From assembly GCA_038744685.1 (NCBI GenBank), contig JBCDMB010000011.1:1-64000 (forward strand): a stretch of DNA of 64,000 nucleotides, read 5' to 3'. Origin of the DNA: Verrucomicrobiota bacterium. GTDB taxonomy: Bacteria > Verrucomicrobiota > Verrucomicrobiia > Opitutales > Puniceicoccaceae. This document shows, piece after piece, positions 30,815-39,361 of this stretch. The notes beneath the pieces are model-generated. The model saw nothing but the letters and a program-made list of their open reading frames with translations. It was not told the DNA's origin and searched no databases. The translations under genes and the position numbers were made by a program. Numbering within the stretch: the first letter of the stretch is position 1; every line of letters starts with the position of its first letter.

Positions 30815-31860
30815 GTGCTGCAAAAGGAGTCACTGGCGCAAAGGGGGTTCTCATCCTCGTTCTGGTCGTTGTCTTGGGTGGGGTTGGTTGGACGAGCCTG
30901 TATACGATTAACGAATGGGAACAGGCGGTCATCACCCAGTTTGGTGAAGTGGTTGGCGAGCCGGTCACCGAGGCGGGTCTTCACGTGAAACTACCGTGGC
31001 AGCGGGTACAACGTTTCGACTCCCGACTTCAACGTTGGGACGGCAGCCAGACCACGACAATCACCCGTGACCGGAAGACGGTCAATGTCGACGTCACCGC
31101 CCGCTGGCGAATCAACGACGCTAAACGCTTTTTGGAAGCCATCCGCTCGATCAACCAGGCAGATACCAGGCTCAACGGTATTATCGCCGGTGCCGTCAAA
31201 GACGAGATCGCGAAGTATGACCTCTTCGAGGTGATCCGCAGCAGCAATCGTATCCTTGAGGTCGAAGAAACGGAAATCGGAATTGATCTGGATTCGGAAG
31301 AAATGGCGGAAATCACCGTTCAGGAGGTAGCCACTCTCGGATCCGACCTACCGGAATTGCCTCAGGCACCCGACGGTGCCTATCTCGCAGGCCGCCCGAT
31401 CGTCCTCGAAGGCATTCTTCTCGAGGCCCGGAAACGATTGAACCAGATCGGTCTCGGAATCGAGCTCGAGGACATCCTGATCAAACAGTTGAACTACACG
31501 CAGGAGATCGAAGCCAACGTGTACGCCCAAATGAACGCCGAACTCCAGAAAATCTCTGCCGGGTTCCGCTCACAAGGAAAGAAACGCGCCGAGGAGCGAC
31601 TCGGTGAGATGGAACGGGAGCTGGCGCGCATCAATAGTGAAGCTGAACAGCGCGCTCAACTCATCCGAGGACAGGCCGAAGCGGAAGCGATTCGCATCTA
31701 TGCCGACGCCTACAACCGAGATCCAGATTTCTACCGTTTCCTGAGGACCCTGCAGGCCTACGAGACCGGACTCGGACCCAACAGTCAGATCCTGATCGGC
31801 TCGGACAGCCCCTTCTTTGAACTTCTCAAGGATTTTAGGGAACAGAAACCCAGCGAGTAA
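30811..31860 (+). CDS. hflC: HflC-like protease modulator
   Basis: 349 aa. N-terminal membrane helix (VLILVLVVVLGGVGWTSLYT), SPFH domain with NEWEQAVITQFGEVVGEPV and EAGLHVKLPWQRVQRFDSRL, then coiled coil with EMERELARINSEAEQRAQ and the family typical AEAEAIRIYADAYNRDPDFY and FLRTLQAYE. Translationally coupled to hflK and forms the membrane microdomain with it. Normal length for the family. No hfl A-type gene follows. Confidence 0.9.
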   Translation: MSAAKGVTGAKGVLILVLVVVLGGVGWTSLYTINEWEQAVITQFGEVVGEPVTEAGLHVKLPWQRVQRFDSRLQRWDGSQTTTITRDRKTVNVDVTARWRINDAKRFLEAIRSINQADTRLNGIIAGAVKDEIAKYDLFEVIRSSNRILEVEETEIGIDLDSEEMAEITVQEVATLGSDLPELPQAPDGAYLAGRPIVLEGILLEARKRLNQIGLGIELEDILIKQLNYTQEIEANVYAQMNAELQKISAGFRSQGKKRAEERLGEMERELARINSEAEQRAQLIRGQAEAEAIRIYADAYNRDPDFYRFLRTLQAYETGLGPNSQILIGSDSPFFELLKDFREQKPSE

Positions 31861-31881
31861 GGCACTTTCGGTCCAAAGGAG

Positions 31882-31938
31882 CGGCGACTTCAGTCGCCGA
31901 AAGAAAACCCTAGCTTTGCCTCACCTTCAAGGCGAGGC
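31882..31938. repeat. Two small intergenic hairpins
   Basis: CGGCGACT-TC-AGTCGCCG (31882-31899) and GCCTCaCCTT-C-AAGGcGAGGC (31918-31938). The first is followed by GAAAGAAAAC and could act as a transcription end for hflC, the second looks like a REP-type unit. No gene in this gap. Confidence 0.55.
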
Positions 31939-32041
31939 ATCCCATAAAATTCCTTGAATCGAAAGAACCGACTAAGTGCAAAAAACCTCTTCTCCAACTC
32001 AAACATTGCAACCAACCTGAAAAACCGTAGGACTGCTTTGC

Positions 32042-32824
32042 ATGAAAAGGGCACTGCGGTCAGCACGATCCGCGTTATCGGTTGCAACGTTGCTTCTCGG
32101 AGCAGCCTTTTCTTTCGGCGCAGAAAGCGAGAACGAGAGCATCAGGGAATGGACGAATTTGAGAGGCAATACGATCGAGGCGGAAATGATCGGCTTTCGC
32201 TCTGACAGTGGCTGGGAATACGTTACGGTCCGACGAGTTGATGGGAGGGTCTTCGAAATCGCCTTACAGGATTTGGTTCCTTCTGATCAGGCTTATGCCC
32301 GCTCCCGGCAAGATCGATTTTCTGCCGATGGATCTGCTTCAGAATCGGGTGACTCCCCAATCCAGCTCACCCGATTCGAGGAGTCTGCCCGTGAACACCT
32401 CGTTGAGTTCAACGGGCGACGACTGGACGACTGGGAATCCAACATACAGCCGGAATACTACGCCATTTATTACTCTGCCGGATGGTGCGGGCCGTGCCTT
32501 CAGTTCACTCCTAACCTGGTCGATTTCTACGATCGCTACCACGACCGATACGAAAATTTTGAGGTCATTTTTGTCAGCAGCGATCGCTCTGAAGATGAAA
32601 TGGAGGCTTACATGGAGAAGGCGGATATGCCCTGGCCTGCCTTGGAGTTTTCGAAGAAGAGCCGAGTAAGGGAGCTCACCCGGTATTCCGAGAGGGGAAT
32701 CCCCAATCTGGTCGTGGTCGATCGGGACGGCGAGGTCCTTTCGACCAGTTACGTGAATGGCAGCTATGTCGGTCCCTCGAAAGTCCTCCGCGATTTGGAG
32801 GATTTGGTCAAAAAAGAAAGCTAG
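32042..32824 (+). CDS. SHD1-thioredoxin secreted protein
   Basis: 260 aa. Signal peptide about 1-27 (LSVATLLLGAAFSFG), then an SHD1-like small domain (REWTNLRGNTIEAEMIG, WEYVTVRRVDGRVFEIALQD) of the kind fused to many planctomycete and verrucomicrobial proteins. From about residue 125 a thioredoxin-like fold with WCGPC in YYSAGWCGPCLQFTPNLVD, EVIFVSSDRSEDEM, and GIPNLVVVDRDG (cis-Pro). It resembles tryparedoxin/TlpA-type disulfide enzymes, so it likely acts in the periplasm. A single gene with its own upstream region. Confidence 0.85.
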   Translation: MKRALRSARSALSVATLLLGAAFSFGAESENESIREWTNLRGNTIEAEMIGFRSDSGWEYVTVRRVDGRVFEIALQDLVPSDQAYARSRQDRFSADGSASESGDSPIQLTRFEESAREHLVEFNGRRLDDWESNIQPEYYAIYYSAGWCGPCLQFTPNLVDFYDRYHDRYENFEVIFVSSDRSEDEMEAYMEKADMPWPALEFSKKSRVRELTRYSERGIPNLVVVDRDGEVLSTSYVNGSYVGPSKVLRDLEDLVKKES

Positions 32825-33227
32825 CGAGCTTCGAGGCCTGAACGGAGAAGATTACAGTTAGCAATGGACTGGCGTTATCGGATAGCCGAGCCCAGAATGA
32901 CGCCAAGATAGATTTTCTTCAGGAAGATTGAGTAGCATCCAACGCGGAGGCGGATGATTTCGGAGCCATAAGAAACCAGAGGCCTTTGGGGTCATCGGTC
33001 TTTGGGGCCGATGCAGCATGAAGTTGAACACGAAGGCTTCATTCGAGAGAACCTCCAACCTAGCCCACTCTTAAAAGCATCTCAACAAGCACCCGTTGGC
33101 TTGCGACTGAGAAGCAAAAGCACACCTCAACACCCTCCCAAGCCATCAGATCCCAAGCTCAAAGATCCGAAACATCCAGACTTCTTCACCAGATTTCCCA
33201 TGTTTCACCTTCGTAACAGTAGAAAAA
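32825..33227. other. Intergenic region with dispersed repeat
   Basis: Holds an IR (TGGCGT..ACGCCA, about 32870-32905) and the 90-nt dispersed element (32930-33023). The remaining stretch up to the promoter contains no convincing gene; a 102-codon frame at 33002-33310 starts within the repeat and has no support. Confidence 0.6.
32930..33023 (+). repeat. 91-nt dispersed repeat, copy 1
   Basis: Starts GAGTAGCATCCAACGCGGAG and ends GGCCGATGCAGCATGAA, with GCCTTTGGGGTCATCGGTC in the middle. The same unit is at 36459-36555. Inside it CATCGGTCTTTGG..CCGATG forms a hairpin. Confidence 0.75.
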
Positions 33228-33261
33228 TTGACCTCTCGTTAAAAACTGGCAGAAAACCAGC
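33228..33261 (+). promoter_or_regulatory. Sigma-54-like element before PEP-CTERM gene 1
   Basis: TTGACC, then 10 nt, then AACTGGCAGAAAACCAGCT. The GG at 33248-33249 and GC at 33260-33261 are 10 nt apart, as in -24/-12 promoters. The same arrangement is found before the second PEP-CTERM gene. The predicted start leaves a ~75-nt leader. Confidence 0.5.
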
Positions 33262-33345
33262 TCTCCTACTGATCAAATTCGAGCCAATAGCTCCATTCAA
33301 ATCCGACTAAAATATTATAGAATGACTGAGAACACAGGAAGAATC

Positions 33346-34074
33346 ATGAAAGCCAACCTAACCGTAGCTGCTTTACTCACAGCAAGTGTCACCAATGCCC
33401 AAATTTTTAGTGAGTTTGAGCCAAACCCTGCAGGCGGCGACCCAGCTAATCAAAACGTCGAACTATTTGGAACGGCACTGGCTGCCTTTGATTTGTGGAT
33501 TCTTTCAATCGAAAACGACGGTTTTGACGGCTCTGTTGATAGAGCAAGCAACGTCACCGGTAGTTTTGACGCAAACGGCATCGCGGTCGTCTCAATTCCG
33601 GATTTGGAAAACCCATCAAACACACTTGTCCTCACCGATAGCTTTACCGGTAGTACATCCACTGACATTGACCCCTTAGACGACGGGGTGCTTGATCTGT
33701 CCACAATTGGAACCGTTCTCGACGCAGTTGGTGTATCAGACGAGGTGGGTGATGATGGAGTTCTCTACGGATCGATTCTCGGCGGCTTTGACATACTCTT
33801 CAATGGCCAGTTTGAGCCACTGAACGTATTTCGTCTCGGGAGCACCGGTGCCTGGTACAACTCTGTAACCTTGAACTTCGGCCAACCTGATGAGCGAATC
33901 GGACTTTTTGGGCCAAACAACCCAACCACCGAAATATTGAATGCACCCTCTGACACCCTCGCCACCACCTTTGGTTCTATAAACCCAACAGTCGTTCCTG
34001 AGCCGAGTATGTATGGTGCCCTAATTGGGCTACTGGCGCTTGGGTTTACGGTTTCACGACGACGGGGCCGATAA
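33346..34074 (+). CDS. PEP-CTERM secreted protein 1
   Basis: 242 aa from MKANLTVAALLTASVTNAQ, whose first 19 residues are the signal peptide; an ATG 8 codons earlier is out of the pattern. The C-terminal tail is VVPEPSMYGALIGLLALGF followed by SRRRGR: the PEP motif, a hydrophobic helix and a basic end, the exosortase sorting signal. The body is acidic and beta rich (FEPNPAGGDPANQNVELFG, DILFNGQFEPLNVFRLGSTG) without Cys, lamin-tail-like at the start. It would be anchored or released at the cell surface. No exosortase is in the window. Confidence 0.85.
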   Translation: MKANLTVAALLTASVTNAQIFSEFEPNPAGGDPANQNVELFGTALAAFDLWILSIENDGFDGSVDRASNVTGSFDANGIAVVSIPDLENPSNTLVLTDSFTGSTSTDIDPLDDGVLDLSTIGTVLDAVGVSDEVGDDGVLYGSILGGFDILFNGQFEPLNVFRLGSTGAWYNSVTLNFGQPDERIGLFGPNNPTTEILNAPSDTLATTFGSINPTVVPEPSMYGALIGLLALGFTVSRRRGR

Positions 34075-34241
34075 CGAAAAATCTCTTACATGTTATCGGT
34101 AACTAGCTTACAAAAAAAGTCGTCCTTAAGGAGGGCCCCTCAGATGCGCTCACCAATACTGAAAAGGACTTTTCCACCAAACCATTCGTAACACGCCTAA
34201 ATCCCACACCGACTTATTCCACAATGATAGCTTTAGGATAG

Positions 34242-34275
34242 TTGACCCGCTGCTGTAAACTGGCAGAGAGCCAGC
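34242..34275 (+). promoter_or_regulatory. Sigma-54-like element before PEP-CTERM gene 2
   Basis: TTGACC, 10 nt, AACTGGCAGAGAGCCAGCT; GG (34262-34263) and GC (34274-34275) are 10 nt apart. The core CTGGC..GCCAG is palindromic. Near both genes TTATAGA also precedes the start, so a standard promoter is not excluded. The ATG follows after ~93 nt of leader. Confidence 0.5.
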
Positions 34276-34379
34276 TGAAGTTCTCGGCAACTACTGTTAC
34301 TGACATCAATGGTGAGACGCCAACTACCGGAAATCACCTTTTCCAGAAATCACATCGAGAATTATAGACTAGAAAAACA

Positions 34380-35060
34380 ATGAAGAAAAAATTAGTCACG
34401 CTGGCCCTTGGGGCTGGACTAGTCGGAGCTGTTAACGGCCAAGTGCTAATCACCGGCGTAGTCGACGGCACACAAACTGGGGGTAACCCAAAAGCAATCG
34501 AAATTGTTGCCACCGAGGCAATTGCCAACTTATCGATCTACTATCTCATCCGCGACACCAATGGAGCGGGTCCATTCGACACGTTCGAGCAGCTTCCCTC
34601 AATCGCGTTGAGCACTGGCGACTTCTACTACATCTACGGTAACGGAGATTCCGAGACGATCATGACGGGTTTTGGTTTTCCGGCATCTTCGTCTGATGGT
34701 GCGGAAACAAACGGTGTCGCCAATGTCAATGGCGATGACATAATCGGCCTTGGAACACCAAACGGAACGTTCACCGACGGCTCGACAATTAGCCAGTATG
34801 ACCTCATCGACTCATTTGGCCAAGAAGGTCAGGGAGATACAAACTTTTACGCAGATAGCTACGCCTACCGACCAAACGATTCCGCAGCGAACCCATCTGG
34901 AGTGTTTGACGCTGGAAACTTCACGATTACCGCCTATTCTGATTCAGGTTTGCAAGCGACATTCGGAACCTACGTCGTTCCAGAGCCCAGCATGTATGGC
35001 GCGATCGTCGGTATCCTCGCTCTCAGCTTCGCAGCGACTCGCCGTCGCCGTCGAGGCTAA
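34380..35060 (+). CDS. PEP-CTERM secreted protein 2
   Basis: 226 aa. Signal peptide ~1-20 (LVTLALGAGLVGAVNGQ). Body with VLITGVVDGTQTGGNPKAIE and AIANLSIYYLIRDTNGAG, lamin-tail-like in style (the family often starts with 'ITEI..'), Asp/Gly rich. The tail VVPEPSMYGAIVGILALSF with TRRRRRG is a PEP-CTERM sorting signal, almost identical to that of the previous gene, so both are substrates of the same exosortase. Followed by a strong terminator. Confidence 0.88.
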   Translation: MKKKLVTLALGAGLVGAVNGQVLITGVVDGTQTGGNPKAIEIVATEAIANLSIYYLIRDTNGAGPFDTFEQLPSIALSTGDFYYIYGNGDSETIMTGFGFPASSSDGAETNGVANVNGDDIIGLGTPNGTFTDGSTISQYDLIDSFGQEGQGDTNFYADSYAYRPNDSAANPSGVFDAGNFTITAYSDSGLQATFGTYVVPEPSMYGAIVGILALSFAATRRRRRG

Positions 35061-35090
35061 GCGAGCTTGAAATTGACCCAGTTTTTTTTG

Positions 35091-35116
35091 AGGCCGTCCT
35101 TTGAGACGGCCTTTCT
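35091..35116 (+). terminator. Terminator after PEP-CTERM gene 2
   Basis: AGGCCGTC-CTTTGA-GACGGCCT followed by TTCTTTG, preceded by a T/A-rich run (GTTTTTTTTG), so it can work in both directions. Confidence 0.85.
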
Positions 35117-35526
35117 TTGTCCGTATCTTTCACCCAGAAGATCTCCTCATTGGCCCTAGCCCTATCGGTAAATGTTTCAACGCTACCCAAAGACCGCGAA
35201 CTCTTGACTGTCACGACCATCAGCGATGTCGGTTCGCTCGGTCTCAGTGCGTCATCCCCTTTCGCCCGGAATACTGTCAGGTAGTCTCACCGTCCCACTC
35301 CAACGATGCGATGAGCAAACAAATAGGGCCAGCCCAACGTTCGGTGCTAGAACACCATAATTGAGCCCTGATCGCGAGCTTGGCTATCGAGGGGTGAACC
35401 CTCGTCCTACGGTTTGTTGTTAAAGACCGGTTATCGGGTGTGCGAAACCGATTCCATCAGCGCTAATCGCCGAAATCGGTGGATCGACTCGCAAAGCATC
35501 AAAGCGTCCGCTATGCTCCTTAAATT
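35117..35526. other. Intergenic region with small repeats
   Basis: No gene supported. CGAGGGGTGAACCCTCG with CCTACGG (about 35385-35409) is the reverse of GTAGGA-GAGGG-TTTATCCCTC at about 36208-36228, so it is a small dispersed hairpin. ACCGATT and AATCGGT flank about 20 nt at 35447-35480. The start of the following gene has no clear promoter. Confidence 0.5.
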
Positions 35527-36177
35527 ATGAAATCTCTGGTTCTTCTTTTCTTCGCAGCGACCGCGCTTACCGGTCAAACCGCCACCAAAGTCGCTACCTC
35601 GAACGAAAGCATTGAAAGTGGTGGGCCGTCCGGGACGCCATGGTTTCATAACGCTCAGACCCTTGGAACCTTCCAAGAATATGGGATTTCCAGTTTTGCC
35701 TTTGTGCCTACGGACTTCGGGTTTCCGACTGTCACTGGAATCTCAGCCATCAAGATTTCTTACCTGAAAAACGGGGCCAGTTTCACGAAAGACGGACCCG
35801 TTGAGTTTTTCATCACCTTCGACACCAAGATCGCCAGCGGGAACTTCAGCGGACTTACCCACAACGGTCTGGCAGCAGGTATTGAAGATACGCAGTTCTC
35901 CGATACCCCCACTCTCCAGACTGTCGGAACCGGTTCTTTCGTTGAATCTGCTGGGGGTCTTGTGGATACCTACCCATTGACTCTTTCGCCGGAGTTGGAA
36001 ACTTCATTGGTCAGCGCCATCAACGGCGGGGAACCATTTGCCGTCATTCTGGGCGCGCCCTCTGGCAACACCTCGGCAACCTACGCAGGCCTTGAAAGTA
36101 ATCTCTTTGAAAGCAGAGGAGGATCCCAGCCCGACAGCAATAGAACCAGTCTCACGATCACTGCTTCCGGCGAATGA
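35527..36177 (+). CDS. Secreted protein of unknown function
   Basis: 216 aa. Signal peptide ~1-16 (KSLVLLFFAATALTG). The rest is beta-rich and acidic (TPWFHNAQTLGTFQEYGISS, VEFFITFDTKIASGNFSG, GGEPFAVILGAPSGNTSATY), Ser/Thr/Gly rich, like the body of PEP-CTERM or choice-of-anchor proteins, but its C-terminus lacks the sorting tail. It could be an extracellular or periplasmic protein. Neighbours are the two PEP-CTERM genes in the same direction but with long gaps. Confidence 0.6.
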   Translation: MKSLVLLFFAATALTGQTATKVATSNESIESGGPSGTPWFHNAQTLGTFQEYGISSFAFVPTDFGFPTVTGISAIKISYLKNGASFTKDGPVEFFITFDTKIASGNFSGLTHNGLAAGIEDTQFSDTPTLQTVGTGSFVESAGGLVDTYPLTLSPELETSLVSAINGGEPFAVILGAPSGNTSATYAGLESNLFESRGGSQPDSNRTSLTITASGE

Positions 36178-36818
36178 GTCTAACGAAACTAACCACTAGC
36201 TAAGTTCTTGTAGGAGAGGGTTTATCCCTCGACAGAAGAGCAGTGAATTCCAACCCTACCGTGTGAGGGGTGAGTCCTATCCCAAAGTCGCGTGCCTCTT
36301 CGAAAAGAGCACCGTATCCCGAAAGTCATTTCTAGTAACTACAGGTGGGGCTCCGACAAGCCGTGCACTCTGAAAATAAGTCCCATTGTATTAGACGCGA
36401 CCACGCTTACTAAAACTGGAACAGAGTCGTGCTAGGACAAGCCTTTACGAGGAGCATAGAGTAGCATCCACCGCAGAGGCGGATGACTTCGGTGCCATGA
36501 ATATACCGTCAGCCTTTGCGGATCATCGGTCTTCGCGATCGATGCTACATGAATTTGCCCGGAGTGATTCTTATTAATTCGCTACTCAAATAGAACCTAC
36601 TTGGGATTCGATGTCGGTATCGAAATCGTGTCTCGAGAGCATTCGATAGCGATACCGATTTCGATTTCGATTTTTGCGATCATGCTTTGTACGGGGCGCG
36701 GTTTAATAAACTAGTGACATTCATGACAAAGTCTCCCTCTGTTTTTATTACCTCGCGGCTTGCCGGACCTGTGGTGAGCCTGCCGAAACGAGCTCACGCC
36801 CTACCGCGGAAAACTCCC
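36178..36818. other. Repeat-rich gap, no gene seen
   Basis: Contains GTAGGAGAGGGTTTATCCCTC (36209-36229), the second copy of the 91-nt repeat, and at 36610-36672 an inverted pair (TCGGTATCGAAATCG and CGATACCGATTTCGAT). The short open frames here have no support. Confidence 0.6.
36459..36555 (+). repeat. 91-nt dispersed repeat, copy 2
   Basis: GAGTAGCATCCACCGCAGAG opens it; GATCGATGCTACATGAA closes it. The ends GTAGCATC and GATGCTAC are an exact inverted pair, better kept than in copy 1. Confidence 0.75.
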
Positions 36819-37247
36819 TCAATCCAACTGATCCGGGAACCTCAAAAACAGCAAAATTGGCAACTGCGCCAAGACTAGAAAGATCAAAGTGCCGTCCCAC
36901 GCGGGTAGGCCAAGTTCACCGCCGCCTGCTTCAATGACGCGTGCGGAAAAAAGAACGCCGATGATCCGCGCGAAGACGAAGATCACCGAGAAAAAAATCA
37001 GGACAAAAAACATCCGTCTCCATAGCCCGGGATCCGTCTCGCCCCATCGACCGAAGGGAAGGAGGAGAAGAATTCCCAGCAGGATTTCGAATACGGCGCG
37101 AGAGACAAAGAACCACGCAGGTTCCCAGGGTGGCTCGATAAAAGTGCGCGACGCAGAGACGAATAGCACAACCGCTACGACCACAGACAGCCATCGCAGC
37201 AGTCGAAGGATTTTTAGCTGGGCAGCCCGATCGCTCTCTTCCGGCAT
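36819..37247 (-). CDS. Four-helix membrane protein
   Basis: 142 aa. Hydrophobic helices at about 18-33 (WLSVVVAVVLFVSAS), 46-65 (VSRAVFEILLGILLLLPFG), 80-101 and 118-135. A polar start (PEESDRAAQLKILRLL). It lies 5 nt after the cytochrome c gene, so probably in one transcript with it. No known family; may belong to the respiratory cluster. Confidence 0.65.
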   Translation of the reverse strand: MPEESDRAAQLKILRLLRWLSVVVAVVLFVSASRTFIEPPWEPAWFFVSRAVFEILLGILLLLPFGRWGETDPGLWRRMFFVLIFFSVIFVFARIIGVLFSARVIEAGGGELGLPAWDGTLIFLVLAQLPILLFLRFPDQLD

Positions 37248-37252
37248 CGCCG

Positions 37253-38092
37253 TCAGATCGCTGCGCCCGGAATTACCTCTTCTTCCGGTGCGGCTTCAAC
37301 GGTGCCGGCATCACCACTGTCTTCTTCCTCAGCCTCTACCGCTTCACCCACCTCCTCCACTTCGGGAATGGCCAAAATGGTTTCCAGCTCAGGAAGATCC
37401 AACAGCTCGGTAGCTCCCCACGGAGATGCCCGACTGCCATACAAAGCTCTGGCTTCGGCAACCTGCTCCTCGGAGATCGGTCCCGCATCATTCCCCCAAG
37501 CCTGTCGGATGTAGGTAAGGACCGCACCAATATCGCGGTCACTCAAGATGCCTGCGAACGCTGGCATATTGCCGTTGTAGACGTTCCCCATGACTTCGAT
37601 TTCGCCGACGAGTCCATTGATCAAAATCGCCGTCGGTTTTACCCTGTTTTCAACTACCCAACGGGCACCGACGAGAGGAGGATAGACTCCGGGAACTCCC
37701 ATCCCTGTTCCTTGGTGACACTGCGCACACTGCTGCGAAAAGACTCGTTCACCTCTCGCAATCGGATCGAATGCCGGCGCTTCCTGCACCTGGCCAAGCA
37801 TCGCCGGATCAAAATTGGGGTCGTAGACATCCCAGCGGAACCCAGCTGAGTTTTTACCCATGTAAATTCCGCAGACAAAAATCACGATCGAGAAAAGAAA
37901 CAGCAGAGCGATGGGGACGGGAGGAAACCCTTCCCGCGGTTCCTCTTTCTCCCTCATCAACTGAGCATGCACGTCCTGCATCTCCGGATCCGAGAGTGGG
38001 GACTTTTCCGAGCGGGGCTCGTGTTTCAGGGCGGGGGGAAGTTCGTCCTTACCGCTGCCCATGTCAGGCTGGTCGTTCATTCCTTGATTCAA
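37253..38092 (-). CDS. Membrane-anchored cytochrome c
   Basis: 279 aa. Polar N-terminus, one helix at ~60-78 (IALLFLFSIVIFVCGIYMG), then a class I cytochrome c domain with CAQCH at 122-126 (ERVFSQQCAQCHQGTGMGVP) and a Met ligand in VYNGNMPAFAGILSD. The end (residues 215-279) is an acidic low-complexity tail rich in Glu and Val. Divergent from the oxidase operon, so it may deliver electrons to the caa3 oxidase. Two ATGs (codons 1 and 5) are possible starts. Confidence 0.8.
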   Translation of the reverse strand: MNQGMNDQPDMGSGKDELPPALKHEPRSEKSPLSDPEMQDVHAQLMREKEEPREGFPPVPIALLFLFSIVIFVCGIYMGKNSAGFRWDVYDPNFDPAMLGQVQEAPAFDPIARGERVFSQQCAQCHQGTGMGVPGVYPPLVGARWVVENRVKPTAILINGLVGEIEVMGNVYNGNMPAFAGILSDRDIGAVLTYIRQAWGNDAGPISEEQVAEARALYGSRASPWGATELLDLPELETILAIPEVEEVGEAVEAEEEDSGDAGTVEAAPEEEVIPGAAI

Positions 38093-38162
38093 TCGTTGCT
38101 ATCCTTACCCCATTCACCTTAGTCTGCCTACACAAAAGTTTCAATAGTCACGCCCCTTCTTA

Positions 38163-39353
38163 ATGTTAGGCAATTTCCTTCGGCGATTCACGCCGCTTCT
38201 CACAGTTCTCTTCCTTGCAGGTTGCAATTTCAATGCCCGGCAATCGTTCATGGACCCCAAGGGCGTTATTGCAGAAAAGCAATACCACCTGTTCATGCTC
38301 ACGGTTGGGGTGACCGCCGGAATCTTCGTCGTTGTCGGAGGAGTGCTCTTGTGGACAGTTTGGCGCTATCGCGAGAAGAAAGGACAAAAGGATGAGCTGC
38401 CCTCCCAGTCCCACGGAAATCCTCTCATCGAAATTGGGCTGATCGGCGTCTCGGTAGCACTCCTCGTGGTTATCGCGGTCCCCACTCTAAGAGAGATCTG
38501 GTATACCCACAGCATGCCTGACGACCCCGCCAGTAATCTCGGGCAGTGGTTTGATGGAGAAACCGCGGAAGATACCGACGAGGAACCGTTGATCGTATAC
38601 GCTCGCGGTTGGCAGTGGTGGTTCTCCTTCGAATACCCACAGCTGGGGATCACAACCGGAAATGAATTTGCGATCCCTGCGGGAAAGACAGTCCGCATAG
38701 AATTGCGAGGTGAAGACGTGATCCACTCTTTCTGGCTTCCGAAAATCGCTGGAAAAGTCGATATGATCCCCGGGCGAAACAATTACATGTGGATTCGTTC
38801 AGATGAACCCGGTTATTACTATGGGCAGTGCGCCGAGTATTGCGGAGAGGCCCATGCTTACATGCAGTTCCGGACCGAGGTTCTACCCGAAGAGGAATTT
38901 GAAAAATGGGTGGAAGAACGCCGCTCCTATCCAGCACCACCAGCTGGGGAGGATTGGAACCAATTCATCGGGATGATGGCAAGGACTCCGGAAGAGCTCC
39001 CTAGTGACGATCTAATCAAGGGCGCAGGCCTCTTTTTCGGCAAGGGCACCTGCGTGCAATGCCACGCAATCGACGGGACCATTGCCGCAGGAAAGCTGGG
39101 GCCAAACCTGACCCACGTTGCCGACAACCGTTCCATCGCCGCTGGATGGATGGAACACGAGAACCCCGATGGGTCGATCAACAAAGAGCAGCAACTCGAG
39201 AACTTCTACAACTGGATCCGGGAATCCGAGAAGATTAAGCCCGGTAATCTCATGTATTATGGAAGCCGAGGAATGAACAACGGTCTAAACAACGTCGAAC
39301 TCAGTGATGAGGAGGTTCGACAGATCGCCGTGTTCATGCAGGCGCTCCAATAG
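38163..39353 (+). CDS. coxB: caa3-type cytochrome c oxidase subunit II
   Basis: 396 aa. Lipoprotein-like start (LLTVLFLAGCNF, lipobox LAGC), two membrane helices (LTVGVTAGIFVVVGGVLLWT and IEIGLIGVSVALLVVIAV), then the Cu(A) domain: H188 in DVIHSFWLPKIAGK and C223, C227, H231, M234 in CAEYCGEAHAYM. A C-terminal cytochrome c domain carries CVQCH at 297-301. It takes electrons from a cytochrome c and passes them to subunit I. First gene of the oxidase operon. Confidence 0.95.
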   Translation: MLGNFLRRFTPLLTVLFLAGCNFNARQSFMDPKGVIAEKQYHLFMLTVGVTAGIFVVVGGVLLWTVWRYREKKGQKDELPSQSHGNPLIEIGLIGVSVALLVVIAVPTLREIWYTHSMPDDPASNLGQWFDGETAEDTDEEPLIVYARGWQWWFSFEYPQLGITTGNEFAIPAGKTVRIELRGEDVIHSFWLPKIAGKVDMIPGRNNYMWIRSDEPGYYYGQCAEYCGEAHAYMQFRTEVLPEEEFEKWVEERRSYPAPPAGEDWNQFIGMMARTPEELPSDDLIKGAGLFFGKGTCVQCHAIDGTIAAGKLGPNLTHVADNRSIAAGWMEHENPDGSINKEQQLENFYNWIRESEKIKPGNLMYYGSRGMNNGLNNVELSDEEVRQIAVFMQALQ

Positions 39354-39361
39354 CACTTTCC

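Noticed and set aside
33002-33310. 102-codon frame before PEP-CTERM gene 1
   Set aside because: Starts inside the dispersed repeat and covers the sigma-54-like element.
36687-36878. 63-codon frame before the membrane protein gene
   Set aside because: Overlaps the end of the gene on the other strand, no start signal and no similarity.
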